From Phytomonas francai (taxonomy: Eukaryota; Euglenozoa; Kinetoplastea; Trypanosomatida; Trypanosomatidae): a stretch of DNA of 64,000 nucleotides. The notes beneath the pieces were generated by a model. The model did not search any database. It worked only from the letters and a program-made list of their open reading frames with translations, and had not been told where the DNA came from. How positions within the stretch are numbered: position 1 is the first letter of the stretch; every line of letters starts with the position of its first letter. Below, piece by piece: positions 10,478 through 19,634 of this stretch. A program made the position numbers and the translations under genes. Location of the stretch: the NCBI GenBank assembly GCA_001766655.1, contig MJCC01000011.1, forward strand, positions 566,682 through 630,681. The letters are read 5' to 3'.

Positions 10478-12238
10478 TTATTGAATAAGGGGAACACCCT
10501 GACCATTCAGCATGGTTCCGGGCGGGTAGCTCGCGGCATCCTTTCCCTCCGACTTCATGGCAGGGAAGAGCAAAACTTCTTTTATGTTGGACTGACTCGT
10601 CAACAACATTACGAGCCTATCCACGCCGAGGCCCCATCCGCCTGTTGGCGGCAGCCCGTACTCGAGCGTGGTAATGAAGTCTTCGTCTATTTGCATCGAT
10701 TCGTCATCGCCTTTATCGCGATTTCGTAGCTGCTTCTGAAATTCCTCGCGTTGAACGATGGGGTTGTTTAGCTCGGTGTAGGAATTTACAAGTTCCTTTT
10801 TGTTGATGAAAAGCTCAAAGCGCTCCCCTAAACGAGGATCGAGACGGTGCCATTTTGCGAGGGGCGACATAACACGTGGGTGATCGCAGACAAAACATGG
10901 GTCAACACATTCGGGCTCCAGAAACTCGGCAATTAATTCGTCCAAAAGACGGGGGACGGTATAGGGAGGAACAGGCTCAATGTTGTGCTTTTTGCACAAA
11001 TTCAACAGAAAGGAAATGGTTTCATCAGCCTCAAAGTCCACCGCATCGAAAGAAATGTTGAGCCGTCGCTCCAATTCTGGAATAATGTAAAGTCGCTTGA
11101 AGGGCTTATTAAAATTCAAAGTTATTTCTGGAAGTGGCTTGCCTTCTGAATCCTTCGGGGTGTACTTCACTAAGGGTGAACCGTGAATTTCCATAGCGAG
11201 TTTGTAGAGAAGGTCTTCGGTTGTGGACATCCAATCGTTGTAGTCGTGGTAGGCCCAGTATGCTTCAATGCTCGTGAATTCAGGGTTGTGGGTCAAATCG
11301 ATTCCTTCGTTGCGAAATTGCTTTCCCAGTTCAAAGACGCGATCCATGCCACCGACGACGAGCTTTTTCAGGTAGAGCTCCGGTGCGATGCGGAGGTACA
11401 TTTTTTCGTTCAGGTCGTTGTGATGCGTGACGAACGGCCGCGCGGCCGCACCGCCAGCTATTTGATTTAGTACAGGCGTTTCAACTTCAATAAAATTACG
11501 CTCTTCGAAGAATTTTCGCAAATATTGAATAATTCGTGAGCGCGTAATAAAATTTTTAATGTTATCTCGGTTCACGATAAGATCCAGATAGCGTTGGCGA
11601 AATCGCTGTTCAATTGAGCTCAATCCAAAGTATTCGTCGGGAAGCATATGAAAGCAAGTGGACAAGAGCGTAATTTTTGTGGCACTCAACGAAAACTCGT
11701 TTGTTTTTGAAAGCGAGGGGAAACCCTCAATCCCAATGATATCCCCACGCTTAATTCTGGAATGAATCAGGTTAAATTCTTCGGCGTTGGTATAATCGGC
11801 TGCTGCGGAGATAATTTGAACGATGCTCATATCGCCTTGAATATTAATAAAATGAAGCTTCGATCCTGAACTACGTTTGGTGATAATACGGCCAGTAATA
11901 GAAACAATTTCATTCATTTTCTCACCGGGCACCTTTAACTGCGGTAAATACTTATCTTTGAATTCAGGGATCGTGTATTGTTGTTGGAACTTGTGCGGAT
12001 AAGCACCCTTCATAAGACCCATTTGATTGACCATTTCCAGACGCGATTCGAAGTAGGTTGGCTCAACACACTTTTCCTTTGTTTTCTTTTCATCTTTGGG
12101 GAGTTTCGCTCTTAATTCACCCATTTCACGAATAAACACCTTGCATTTATCACTAGATGCGCCATTTAGTTTTTTTTCCTTTACAATCTCGGATGCAAGA
12201 GCGTCGATCTGCCGGCGAAGGTTTTGTGTATCAGACAT
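10478..12238 (-). CDS. KRS1: Lysyl-tRNA synthetase, class II, cytosolic type
   Basis: Charges tRNA-Lys with lysine using ATP. The 586-residue protein starts at the ATG complementary to 12236-12238 (MSDTQNLRRQ); the frame upstream is open only through a TTG. After a charged N-terminal extension come the OB-fold anticodon-binding domain (about residues 100-210, with SITGRIITKRSSGSKLHFI) and the class II catalytic domain. Visible motifs are RFRQRYLDLIVN and the motif 1 region at about 235-290, motif 2 FRNEGIDLTHNPEFTSIEAY near 305-325, and motif 3 GLGVDRLVMLL near 530-540. All are typical of LysRS and length matches the eukaryotic cytosolic form without a mitochondrial presequence. From memory, Leishmania has this gene on chromosome 15 close to RPA2, in agreement with the neighbours here. 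Symbol given by analogy. Confidence 0.96.
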   Translation of the reverse strand: MSDTQNLRRQIDALASEIVKEKKLNGASSDKCKVFIREMGELRAKLPKDEKKTKEKCVEPTYFESRLEMVNQMGLMKGAYPHKFQQQYTIPEFKDKYLPQLKVPGEKMNEIVSITGRIITKRSSGSKLHFINIQGDMSIVQIISAAADYTNAEEFNLIHSRIKRGDIIGIEGFPSLSKTNEFSLSATKITLLSTCFHMLPDEYFGLSSIEQRFRQRYLDLIVNRDNIKNFITRSRIIQYLRKFFEERNFIEVETPVLNQIAGGAAARPFVTHHNDLNEKMYLRIAPELYLKKLVVGGMDRVFELGKQFRNEGIDLTHNPEFTSIEAYWAYHDYNDWMSTTEDLLYKLAMEIHGSPLVKYTPKDSEGKPLPEITLNFNKPFKRLYIIPELERRLNISFDAVDFEADETISFLLNLCKKHNIEPVPPYTVPRLLDELIAEFLEPECVDPCFVCDHPRVMSPLAKWHRLDPRLGERFELFINKKELVNSYTELNNPIVQREEFQKQLRNRDKGDDESMQIDEDFITTLEYGLPPTGGWGLGVDRLVMLLTSQSNIKEVLLFPAMKSEGKDAASYPPGTMLNGQGVPLIQ

Positions 12239-12440
12239 TATTCTTTGGGGCCGCGTGTTCGGGGAAAAGATATCAATTAATTTAGAATTTGATCTTGAAA
12301 GATAATAACAACAAAAAAAAGAAATCAAGGGAAATTACCTATACTTTCAGGGGAAAAAAAAAGTTACGTTCTCATTTCAAATTTAGATTAATTTATGATC
12401 AATAATATTTTTTTTTGAACATACTGCGACATGGGAATAT

Positions 12441-13472
12441 TTATTTTTCCTCCTCGAGTAGAATACTCATTTTTTTTTCATTTGGAACTGTGTCAACCAT
12501 AACTTTTCCGTTGTACGAAACACCACCAAAAACCCAAGGACCGTTGCTGCTCCAGAAAATATCCATAACAGTATCCCCGAAAAAACCCAGCTGCCTGATG
12601 CAGCTGGGCTTCTCAACATCATCAAGGTCCCACAATTTTAAAGACTGATCAGAGCTCCCGGTTAAGATAAGATTGTCGTGAAGAGAATTAAAAAGTGCAC
12701 ATTGTACTGCGTGGTCATGGGCTCGGATGTACTTTTTATGATCAAGAACTGTGTCTTTTGAATTCATACGAAAGTCATGTATATGGACAAATCCATCATG
12801 CCCGCAGGTGAGTATTTTGTTAGGAGTAGAAGTGCTGAAATCAACATGTAAAGCACTCTGAAATCCATGTAATCTGGCTGTATTCTGAATTTCAATTACC
12901 TTCTTGGAGCGAAAGTCAATGAGCTGCAACCCTGAATCCTCACATGTTAACAGGCACAAAAAGGAGTGATGGGGATCAAGTGCAGCGTGCAAAATTCGAT
13001 CGCAGTTAATATCGTAAGATGCTATTTCAGCTCCGATCTTATCAGATTCTAACGATAAAGTACAGATTTTTTGAGTTTGAACTATTTTGAGATCATTTTG
13101 AAGTCCCTCCAAATCCCACAGAGCTTGTGTTATCTCTCTATTATGAGACAATATCTGTTGTGGCTCCATAAGCAGGTTTTCTGATATTTGAAGTATTTGA
13201 AAAGTTTTTGTTGAGGCGGTGGCTACCAGACTTTTCCCGGAAAGTGACGGTGAGCTCCATATACCATTGATTGGGGATGCATGATTCCACACAACGCTGC
13301 ACTCCAAAGTGTTGGTTTCATCCTGAAATTCTAAAAGATATATTTTGTTTTCAGCTGTGCAATTGGATGTCCCCACCAAAAATCGGTGGCATTCTTGCTC
13401 GGTATTTAGAAAATGATAAAGCGGGCAAATAGAGCGTAGTTGATGTTCAAGGCAGTAAGTTGCTGTTGTCAT
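12441..13472 (-). CDS. EIPR1: EIPR1/TSSC1-like WD40 protein
   Basis: A 343-residue WD40 propeller. In animals EIPR1 (TSSC1) binds the EARP and GARP tethering complexes and helps endosome-to-Golgi and dense-core vesicle traffic. Features matching that family are an N-terminal YCLEHQLRSICPL, then RFLVGTSNCTAENKIYLLEF, a repeat with DFRSKKVIEI, KILTCGHDGFVHIHDFRM, LILTGSSDQSLKLWDL, and the C-terminal block GPWVFGGVSYNGKVMVDTVP, which parallels the human [20 protein letters not shown]. That last block argues for EIPR1 rather than the peroxisomal receptor PEX7. The start chosen is the ATG complementary to 13470-13472 (MTTATYCLEHQ); an earlier in-frame ATG at 13550 would add 26 Phe/Leu-rich residues that the family lacks. 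It is the first gene of the leftward cluster, directly beside the strand-switch region. Confidence 0.82.
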   Translation of the reverse strand: MTTATYCLEHQLRSICPLYHFLNTEQECHRFLVGTSNCTAENKIYLLEFQDETNTLECSVVWNHASPINGIWSSPSLSGKSLVATASTKTFQILQISENLLMEPQQILSHNREITQALWDLEGLQNDLKIVQTQKICTLSLESDKIGAEIASYDINCDRILHAALDPHHSFLCLLTCEDSGLQLIDFRSKKVIEIQNTARLHGFQSALHVDFSTSTPNKILTCGHDGFVHIHDFRMNSKDTVLDHKKYIRAHDHAVQCALFNSLHDNLILTGSSDQSLKLWDLDDVEKPSCIRQLGFFGDTVMDIFWSSNGPWVFGGVSYNGKVMVDTVPNEKKMSILLEEEK

Positions 13473-14432
13473 AGCTGGGGGAAAAAAATGAAGCTTGTTA
13501 TTAAGCCTGAAAATAAGATAAAAGGGGAATAAAAATATTAATGAGTACATATCTACTTATTTATACATATATGTATACATGAATAAAGACTGAATTTTTT
13601 TAATAGCAAAAATAAGCACTATCGGCGAGGCAGCGGTTCAATTTTATGATAACCGGAAATTAGCGGAACATCGCTCTCCACTGCGCATGTGAAAATGAAG
13701 CTCTGGACCGTTAAATCGCTTGCGAAGTTATCGGTGTGAACCCCGATAAGATCAGGGGCATAATTTTCGGAAGTAAATTGCAGAATAGGCGAGGTAGCGC
13801 CAACCGGAAATATTATTTGGCTGCATGGCGCGTCAAAATATCCAGGGTGTCCCGTCTTTACGCCGCACTCCCCCCCCCCAACCTTTTTTCCCCTCCCCCT
13901 CAGTTTGGCAACTTTAGATTATTTATTTATTTTTTTTTTTTTATGGGGGGGGATTTTTGGTAAATGCCAGTCTGAAGCTGTAGTTTCCCTTTCCGGCCTT
14001 ATCTTTTAGAATCTTTATTTCTTTTTTTTTTTTTTTGTGTGTGTGTGCCTNNNNNNNNNNGGGGGGGGGGAGGTGTTCTTGTAAAAATTGGAAGACGCAG
14101 TGGAGCCTGTTTTGTGTGAAGACCTTTTTTTAATGAAGCCTTAGGGCTATAGATGCCTTTTTTCCAGCACTTGGGTGCCACGCCTCCAAATGCTGCCCAC
14201 CTAGATGTCGGCAAAATTCGTTGATTCAAACTTGGTGTGGATTAGCATGATAAAAATTTGAGTTTAGACCTTCAGATCAATTTTTTTTATTAATAAGAAT
14301 ATTTATATATTTCCATGGGTATGTTGATACGGCTAAATTAATGATAAAATATCTATGCGCAGAGTTTTTATTATTTAATTAAATTTGAGATATTTTATAG
14401 TTATTTAAGTACCTATTTCATATCTAAGCAAA
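13473..14432. promoter_or_regulatory. Divergent strand-switch region (likely Pol II start region)
   Basis: All genes to the left run leftward and all to the right run rightward, so transcription of both clusters must start in this interval. The centre holds C-runs (C10 at 13870-13879, then C-blocks at 13890-13893 and 13895-13899), a T-rich run at 13931-13943, a G8 run at 13945-13952, a second T-run with (GT)n at about 14022-14047, ten N, and a G10 run at 14061-14070. In trypanosomatids such regions lack TATA promoters and carry G/C- or GT-rich tracts with H2A.Z and acetylated histones. That part is established knowledge; the use of these tracts here is inferred. I found no tRNA or other RNA gene in it. 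Confidence 0.8.
14051..14060. other. Assembly gap (10 N)
   Basis: Ten N between a (GT)n run and a G10 run in the strand-switch region; the real length is unknown because both flanks are simple sequence. Confidence 0.95.
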
Positions 14433-15092
14433 ATGCTGATCAAGGACTCGTTCCCATTCAAAAAGACCCTTCATTTGCCAACTAGAGATTCTCGCCGACT
14501 TTTAACTTCACCTTTCGAAATAAAAGCTTTTATTGAGGACACTGGTTGTGAATGTCCGAAAATCAGCTACATGCTCATGGAGGTTCCATCGTTATCGTCT
14601 GTAGTTGGCATTGAGCTTCGAAGAATCGAACTTGTGCTTTCTGATAACCTTAATGGCAACCTAACTGTTTACCTTCAGCATCTTGACGGGAAAGGTAGAC
14701 CTAGTGGCGAACCACTTGCCTTATTTAGCGCTGAGGATAATATAACATCGAACTATCAGCTGAAAATACCATTGCAGGGTGGTGAAAAGGTTCAGCTACT
14801 TTTTGCCTGTAATATTGCGATGCATAAAAATATAGTACGTACGATTCTCATCTCAGGTGTTTGCATGCTAGTGCCGGGTAGGGTTCAGCTCTCGAAAGCG
14901 GATGGAAAAAAAATAAACATATGGACTAGCAACAACTGGCTGTTTAAAGCGGGGGATGGCTCGCTTATTGTTGTCGATGAGTCTAAATCCGGTGATTTGG
15001 TACTAACATCGAGAAAAAGGGATCGGTCTCCCAGTGATGAAGCGCCACAACTCACACACAGTTTTGTCGTGGGAGGTGATGATGAAAGCTAA
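14433..15092 (+). CDS. Unknown protein, 219 residues, first gene of right cluster
   Basis: Function not recognised. The ATG at 14433 follows AT-rich leader sequence and the frame ends at a TAA at 15090-15092. Residues 1-165 alternate hydrophobic and polar residues in a way that suggests a compact beta-rich domain (for example IELRRIELVLSDNLNGNLTV and GEKVQLLFACNIAM). The tail (about 185-219) is polar with a basic SRKRDRSP stretch that could be a nuclear localisation signal, followed by acidic residues. A nucleoplasmin-like nuclear protein was considered because of the beta-rich core and acidic/basic tail, but no diagnostic motif was seen. It is the gene closest to the inferred start region on the plus strand. 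Confidence 0.75.
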   Translation: MLIKDSFPFKKTLHLPTRDSRRLLTSPFEIKAFIEDTGCECPKISYMLMEVPSLSSVVGIELRRIELVLSDNLNGNLTVYLQHLDGKGRPSGEPLALFSAEDNITSNYQLKIPLQGGEKVQLLFACNIAMHKNIVRTILISGVCMLVPGRVQLSKADGKKINIWTSNNWLFKAGDGSLIVVDESKSGDLVLTSRKRDRSPSDEAPQLTHSFVVGGDDES

Positions 15093-15298
15093 AAAAATTC
15101 ACTGAATTTTCTCTATACATCTTTATGACTAAAATGGATGCTTAAGGGTTTAACCCCAAAAATTATAAAGTTGGATTGGCTTGTGAAATGGTTATCATTT
15201 TTCTTCTTCTTTGTCTCCCACCCTGCCTAAGGTAATCTGATTTGCCAAGTTAGTATTCTCTTTCTTCCCAAGTTCCTTTCTACTTCTATCGATCTAGT

Positions 15299-16426
15299 AT
15301 GGTTGGGGATTTAAGAAGGAATGGAAAACGGCCACGAGATTTTATAAATTTAGAGAACTGTATACTCAGTACATTGCCTGTTGACACTCTTAGTGTGAAT
15401 AAAGAGTATGATGTTCTGTATCGTCTGCTTGAGTTACTCCCACAGTACTATACAAGTAAGAAAGTTTCTGAGCAGCGAGTTCCAGAGGGGCTGATTATTC
15501 AAATCATCTTAAAGGCGAGGTCTATTATTGCAAGTGAGCCAATTTTTATAGAAATGGAGTCCCCCATTAATATTTGTGGCGATCTTCACGGGCAGTACTA
15601 TGACCTGATCAATATTTTTAAGCGGTGCCCACCATTAGGTGGTAGGGTGTTCGGTAAAAAACACACTGAAGCAGAAGATTATCCGAGTGAAAAGTCATAT
15701 AAATTCCTGTTTCTTGGTGACTACGTAGACAGAGGACCACGCTCAATCGAGGTGATGATTACATTGCTTGCACTTAAGATTGTATCACCATCTAGTATCA
15801 CATTACTTCGAGGAAATCACGAGGATGAGCAAATCATGCTTTTATATGGGTTCTTCGATGAGTGTAAGCGCCGCTATAGCATTCGACTTTTTAAAACATT
15901 TACAGACCTCTTTAGAGTTTTACCTGTCGCTGCCCTAGTCAATGGAACGGTCTTTTGTATGCATGGGGGACTTTCCTCTGAGTTACCGCATTTGAGGGAT
16001 ATTCCAGATTTTCGTCCCTGTAATGTTCCACATTCTGGTATTATTTGTGACCTTCTTTGGGCTGATCCCGAGGCAGATTTACCAGAGGGGGTTGATTGGG
16101 TGCCTAGTTCACGCCGGATTTCATTTGTCTTTTCAGAACGCGTTCTTGAAGATTTTTTACGGAACAACGAAATTGATCTCGTTTGTCGCGCCCACCAAGT
16201 GGTTGAGGAAGGCTGTCAATTTTTTCCGAATAATCGTAAGAGACATCTTTTAACGATATTCTCTGCAACTAACTATTGCAATGAGTTCGGGAATCGTGGT
16301 GGGATTTTGTGCATAGATGAAGAAGGCGTTTGTAGTATTATTACATTTGAACCGCCTAATTTTGTCCAGCAAAGAGATATAATGCTTATTCGCGATCCTT
16401 TGCCGAACCCATCTAGATCGGAGTAA
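15299..16426 (+). CDS. PP1-like serine/threonine protein phosphatase
   Basis: A metal-dependent phosphoprotein phosphatase of the PPP family, 375 residues. All PPP signatures are present: GDLHGQYYDL near residue 97, FLGDYVDRG near 140, LRGNHEDEQI near 167, HGGLSSELP near 222, and RAHQVVEEGCQFF near 300. The spacing and the RAHQVVE and SATNYCNEFGN blocks point to the PP1 branch. Unusual points are a roughly 70-residue N-terminal extension starting with a basic KRPRDF, an insertion of around 15 residues between the first two metal-binding motifs (RVFGKKHTEAEDYP), Asp where PP1 usually has Cys after RGNHE, and SATNYC for SAPNYC in the toxin-sensitive loop. Probably a divergent trypanosomatid PP1 isoform rather than the canonical one. 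Regulatory partners cannot be read from the sequence. Confidence 0.92.
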   Translation: MVGDLRRNGKRPRDFINLENCILSTLPVDTLSVNKEYDVLYRLLELLPQYYTSKKVSEQRVPEGLIIQIILKARSIIASEPIFIEMESPINICGDLHGQYYDLINIFKRCPPLGGRVFGKKHTEAEDYPSEKSYKFLFLGDYVDRGPRSIEVMITLLALKIVSPSSITLLRGNHEDEQIMLLYGFFDECKRRYSIRLFKTFTDLFRVLPVAALVNGTVFCMHGGLSSELPHLRDIPDFRPCNVPHSGIICDLLWADPEADLPEGVDWVPSSRRISFVFSERVLEDFLRNNEIDLVCRAHQVVEEGCQFFPNNRKRHLLTIFSATNYCNEFGNRGGILCIDEEGVCSIITFEPPNFVQQRDIMLIRDPLPNPSRSE

Positions 16427-16690
16427 CATTACATTGATATACATTGCATACGATTGATTTATTTTAAATGAGATCACATAATCAATGCATATGCATACCT
16501 GGAGGTAAATAAATAAACATTTTTGAGATATTTACCTCAATTTCTATGTATATTGCATCTCAATCCAATGGCATTTCTCCTTATTCGGTTGAGTTTTTTT
16601 TTAAACAAAAAATATAATTTGGTATACAGTACTTTTTTTATCTATGCCAGGATTCCATAGGTATAGGACGTAGAATCTTCTTTCGATTCA

Positions 16691-18319
16691 ATGGAGGGCT
16701 TGATGAAATTTCAGAACTCTTTATTTGAACCAATTCTTGTACCTGGTTCAACTTTTCTTAACACGGCTAAGGTTGCAAACCCCAAAGGGTGCTTCATCGA
16801 GAATGAAGACAAAAAGCATCCAGTTCTTGTAATGCAGGGTAAAGTTGACGAGACAAAGGTTCAGATTCCACGTGAAGAGCGGTTTTTATCTTCACTAGGT
16901 ATTAGAAATCATTTGCTTATTTTACAACTGTGTCTTCCATCACAGGATCACTTTTCTTTGGAACTTATTATAACCCATGTCGGAAATTCCCGTATGAAAC
17001 TTATAATTGGAACTTATTTAAAGGAGGCGCGGTGCGAAAAAATGATTGGAAGGGTGCCGGTTGCGACGCTGCCTTTGGTTATTCCTCGGAATGAATGGGT
17101 TCACGTAGTGTTTCATATTAAGGGAACTGTAGAAAAAATATTTAATCTGCCGCGATTCAACTTCATTGATTCCGTTTCTTTCTGTGGTAACGCAAAGATA
17201 GGAATGATGATGTCCACCAGCAACGAGCAGCTTTGCCTTGAGCGCAGACAAACAAAAATGGCGATGGTACTGGTGCCGGCATATTCACCCTCGGTCTGGT
17301 CCAACGCTGGGTCGGCACCGGATGATAATGCTCCACGAGGAGAGCCTTGTCTATCTGACTTAAAGTATGAAAAATCTAATAGGAAAGATATGCTAAACGA
17401 AATTATACCCAACACCAACCACCGGGGATCTACAGACTCCAAAAAAAGCACTTCTCGCACTCTGTCACCACTCCGAGACTCATCTAGACTTCGCTTAGCA
17501 TCGCCGGTCAATCCAAACACTGCTTTAACACCATCCGATAGTCACTCTTCATCGGAATCGAGACGTTTGCCGGCCATTAAGGCAACGAATACTTGCCCTA
17601 AAACTTCTAAATACTTTAGACTGGTAGATACAGCTGACCGAGCCTCTTGTTTACAAAATAAGCAAAACTACCCAACACTTCTGCGGCGTGCTCCACATGC
17701 CGTTCCGCCAAAGGATGCCCCGGATCTTTGTGCGGGAAAGGCAGCCCTGCCGGGAGGCAAGCAGTCGGGCGAAACGGGCATCGAAAACCCGGTCACGAGT
17801 TGGATGGGCGATATCCCGCTATACGATAGGGACACCACAACCAGATTGCTGCGAGCCTCCGGGAAAAAGGATTTGTACATGCCCAAACTACACGTAGTGA
17901 AGGAAAGGGGCGCATGTAATTTAGGTAACCCTCTTCAAACAAATACTAGTCTAGTACGAAAAAGAAGACCGCTTCAGGGGAATGATCGTGGGGGTGATGT
18001 AGAGCCTTCATTCCTTAATACAAAGAAAAAGCAGCGTGCGAAATCTCAAATGAGATTCGTCTCCCAGAATAGGGTTAAAGCGCCGAAAGGTCCACCCAAA
18101 CAAAAACTAGCTTCGGAGATTTCGATCTGCAGCATCTCTAGCTCCGCGGAGTTTCCACAGGTTGATGATGCAACTTCTTCGTTCTTCGGTGAGCCCAAGG
18201 TCGGGTATGGTGTTGGCTACTTGGGGGTTTTAAATGAGGAAGGCGAGTACATTGATCATGATGCAAACATACACCTAAAGCGGGCTTTAGCATTTAAGTA
18301 TTCTACTGTCGATGAGTAG
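16691..18319 (+). CDS. CFA20-domain protein (CFAP20DC-like)
   Basis: A 542-residue protein whose first 180 or so residues match the CFA20 (DUF667) domain found in the ciliary microtubule protein CFAP20 and in CFAP20DC and WDR90. Visible matches are FEPILVPG near residue 13, KGCFIENEDKKHPVLVMQG near 33-51, VQIPREERF, LLILQLCLPSQDHFSLELII near 77-96, and VSFCGNAKIGMMM near 163-175. The remaining C-terminal part is Ser/Pro/Lys-rich, low in hydrophobics and probably disordered, ending with GVGYLGVLNEEGEYIDHDAN. The long tail resembles CFAP20DC more than the short CFAP20. A role at the flagellar axoneme is inferred from the domain only. Confidence 0.78.
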   Translation: MEGLMKFQNSLFEPILVPGSTFLNTAKVANPKGCFIENEDKKHPVLVMQGKVDETKVQIPREERFLSSLGIRNHLLILQLCLPSQDHFSLELIITHVGNSRMKLIIGTYLKEARCEKMIGRVPVATLPLVIPRNEWVHVVFHIKGTVEKIFNLPRFNFIDSVSFCGNAKIGMMMSTSNEQLCLERRQTKMAMVLVPAYSPSVWSNAGSAPDDNAPRGEPCLSDLKYEKSNRKDMLNEIIPNTNHRGSTDSKKSTSRTLSPLRDSSRLRLASPVNPNTALTPSDSHSSSESRRLPAIKATNTCPKTSKYFRLVDTADRASCLQNKQNYPTLLRRAPHAVPPKDAPDLCAGKAALPGGKQSGETGIENPVTSWMGDIPLYDRDTTTRLLRASGKKDLYMPKLHVVKERGACNLGNPLQTNTSLVRKRRPLQGNDRGGDVEPSFLNTKKKQRAKSQMRFVSQNRVKAPKGPPKQKLASEISICSISSSAEFPQVDDATSSFFGEPKVGYGVGYLGVLNEEGEYIDHDANIHLKRALAFKYSTVDE

Positions 18320-18564
18320 ACTTCAGTTTTTTTTAGTCCGTAAAAATGCTTCTTATTATATATTTATATATATAATATTTGATATTCAAAAACACAATGT
18401 ACATTTCTTGCAATTTCATTTGTTCTCGACGAGGTTTATGATTTCTTTCTTTTTGGGTACTAAATATGGCGCTTTGAAAAATTCGAGAGCATCACCGCTC
18501 GATTACTTTTCTTGCTGCACGGATTAAAATACACGTTGCGATACTATTTTTGGAACCTTTATCC

Positions 18565-18602
18565 TTTTTTTTTTTTTTTGAAAGAGCCACGCGTTTATCT
18601 AG
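18565..18602 (+). promoter_or_regulatory. Predicted trans-splice acceptor of L13a gene
   Basis: A T15 tract (18565-18579) followed by AG dinucleotides at 18583-18584, 18585-18586 and 18601-18602, then the L13a ATG at 18615. Trypanosomatid spliced-leader addition normally uses the first AG after such a tract. The exact AG used is not determinable here. Confidence 0.6.
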
Positions 18603-18614
18603 TGTGAGTGGAAA

Positions 18615-19283
18615 ATGGCCGTGCCTTCGCGCAAGAATGTGCACCGCGCTCAGCGGAAGCAGATCAAGAAGCACCGCCCTGATATCCTCGTGATCGATCT
18701 TAAGGACCATGTCCTGGGGCGTGCTGCGGCCGTCGTCGCCAAGCAGCTTCTTCTGGGCAAGAAAATCACGGTGGTGCGCTGCGAGCAGCTGAACCTCGCC
18801 GGGACGGAGATTCGGAACAAAATCAAGTACCTGCAGTTCCTCCGCAAGCGGAAGCTGACGAACCCGACGCTGGGCCCCTTCCACCACCGCTCCCCCTCCG
18901 ACGTCTTCGTGCGGGCCGTCCGCTCGATGCTCCCGCGGTATACCAAACGCGGGATGGCCGCCCTGCACGCCCTCGTCGCCTACGAGGGGGTCCCGCCGAA
19001 TGTCGTGCGGGCCGGCGGCCGCGCCGTCATCCCGCGCGCGCAGCGCCACCGCTGCTTTCGCGCGGAGCGGCCCTACACGATTCTCGGAAACATGTGCAAA
19101 CACGTCGGCTGGAAGTACGCCGAGGTCGTCGAGAAGCTCGAGAAGGCCCGCGTGGAGAAGTCCAAACGGCACCACGGGAAACAGGAAAAGCTCCGGCAGG
19201 CCTGGCGCGACGCCCGCAAGTCGGCGCTCGCGAGGATGCCCAAACACAATGTTGAGGTCCTGCGGAAGTTCGGGTACGCCTAG
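18615..19283 (+). CDS. RPL13A: 60S ribosomal protein L13a (uL13)
   Basis: A structural protein of the cytosolic large ribosomal subunit, 222 residues, close to family length plus a basic trypanosomatid N-terminal extension. The uL13 core is clear: VIDLKDHVLGRAAAVVAKQL near residues 26-45, LNLAGTEIRNKIKYLQFLRK near 60-79, GPFHHRSPSDVFVRAVRSML near 88-107, and the basic PRYTKRGMAALHAL. The C-terminal half is Lys/Arg-rich and helical. It is much more GC-rich than its flanks, typical of a highly expressed trypanosomatid gene. A 15-base T tract and AG lie just upstream, giving a short 5' UTR. From memory, L. major carries an L13a gene near lysyl-tRNA synthetase on chromosome 15. Confidence 0.97.
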   Translation: MAVPSRKNVHRAQRKQIKKHRPDILVIDLKDHVLGRAAAVVAKQLLLGKKITVVRCEQLNLAGTEIRNKIKYLQFLRKRKLTNPTLGPFHHRSPSDVFVRAVRSMLPRYTKRGMAALHALVAYEGVPPNVVRAGGRAVIPRAQRHRCFRAERPYTILGNMCKHVGWKYAEVVEKLEKARVEKSKRHHGKQEKLRQAWRDARKSALARMPKHNVEVLRKFGYA

Positions 19284-19634
19284 GAGGCGGGACGCGTACG
19301 GCTTTAGTCTTATTTGATCGCTTTGTCATTTTTAACCACTCGAGGGATGCGTTTCTGTCCCCGTATCTCGGGATGCCTTCTTCCCCCCCCCCCCAAACCA
19401 CCACCACCACAAAAAAGAAGTGCTATTATCATCTCCTGTTTTCACCCTTTATTATTATTTTTAGTAGTCGTAGTAGTGTTATTTTCGAAAAGGGCTTCAT
19501 CACACGCTTAGGGTAAGCGATTTCAATCCATCCATACCCAATTTGGTGCGACCGCGGTGGGGGAGGGGGCGCCTATTTCGTTTTCACCTCACCGGAAAGA
19601 GGGCATCCGCGCAGCGAACATTCCGACGAACCCC
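19284..19634. other. Intergenic region
   Basis: No gene seen. It has a C-run at about 19384-19394 and a T/A-rich tract with TTTTAG near 19459-19464 that could serve as splice acceptor for the next gene. Confidence 0.6.

Noticed and set aside
12441..13550. PEX7 as identity of the WD40 protein
   Set aside because: The C-terminal GPWVFGGVSYNGKVMVDTVP block and N-terminal pattern match EIPR1/TSSC1 better; PEX7 lacks these.
13473..14432. tRNA or other RNA gene in the strand-switch region
   Set aside because: GGTTCAA- and GATTCAAA-like stretches exist (near 13631 and 14222) but no cloverleaf with a matching A box could be formed by eye.
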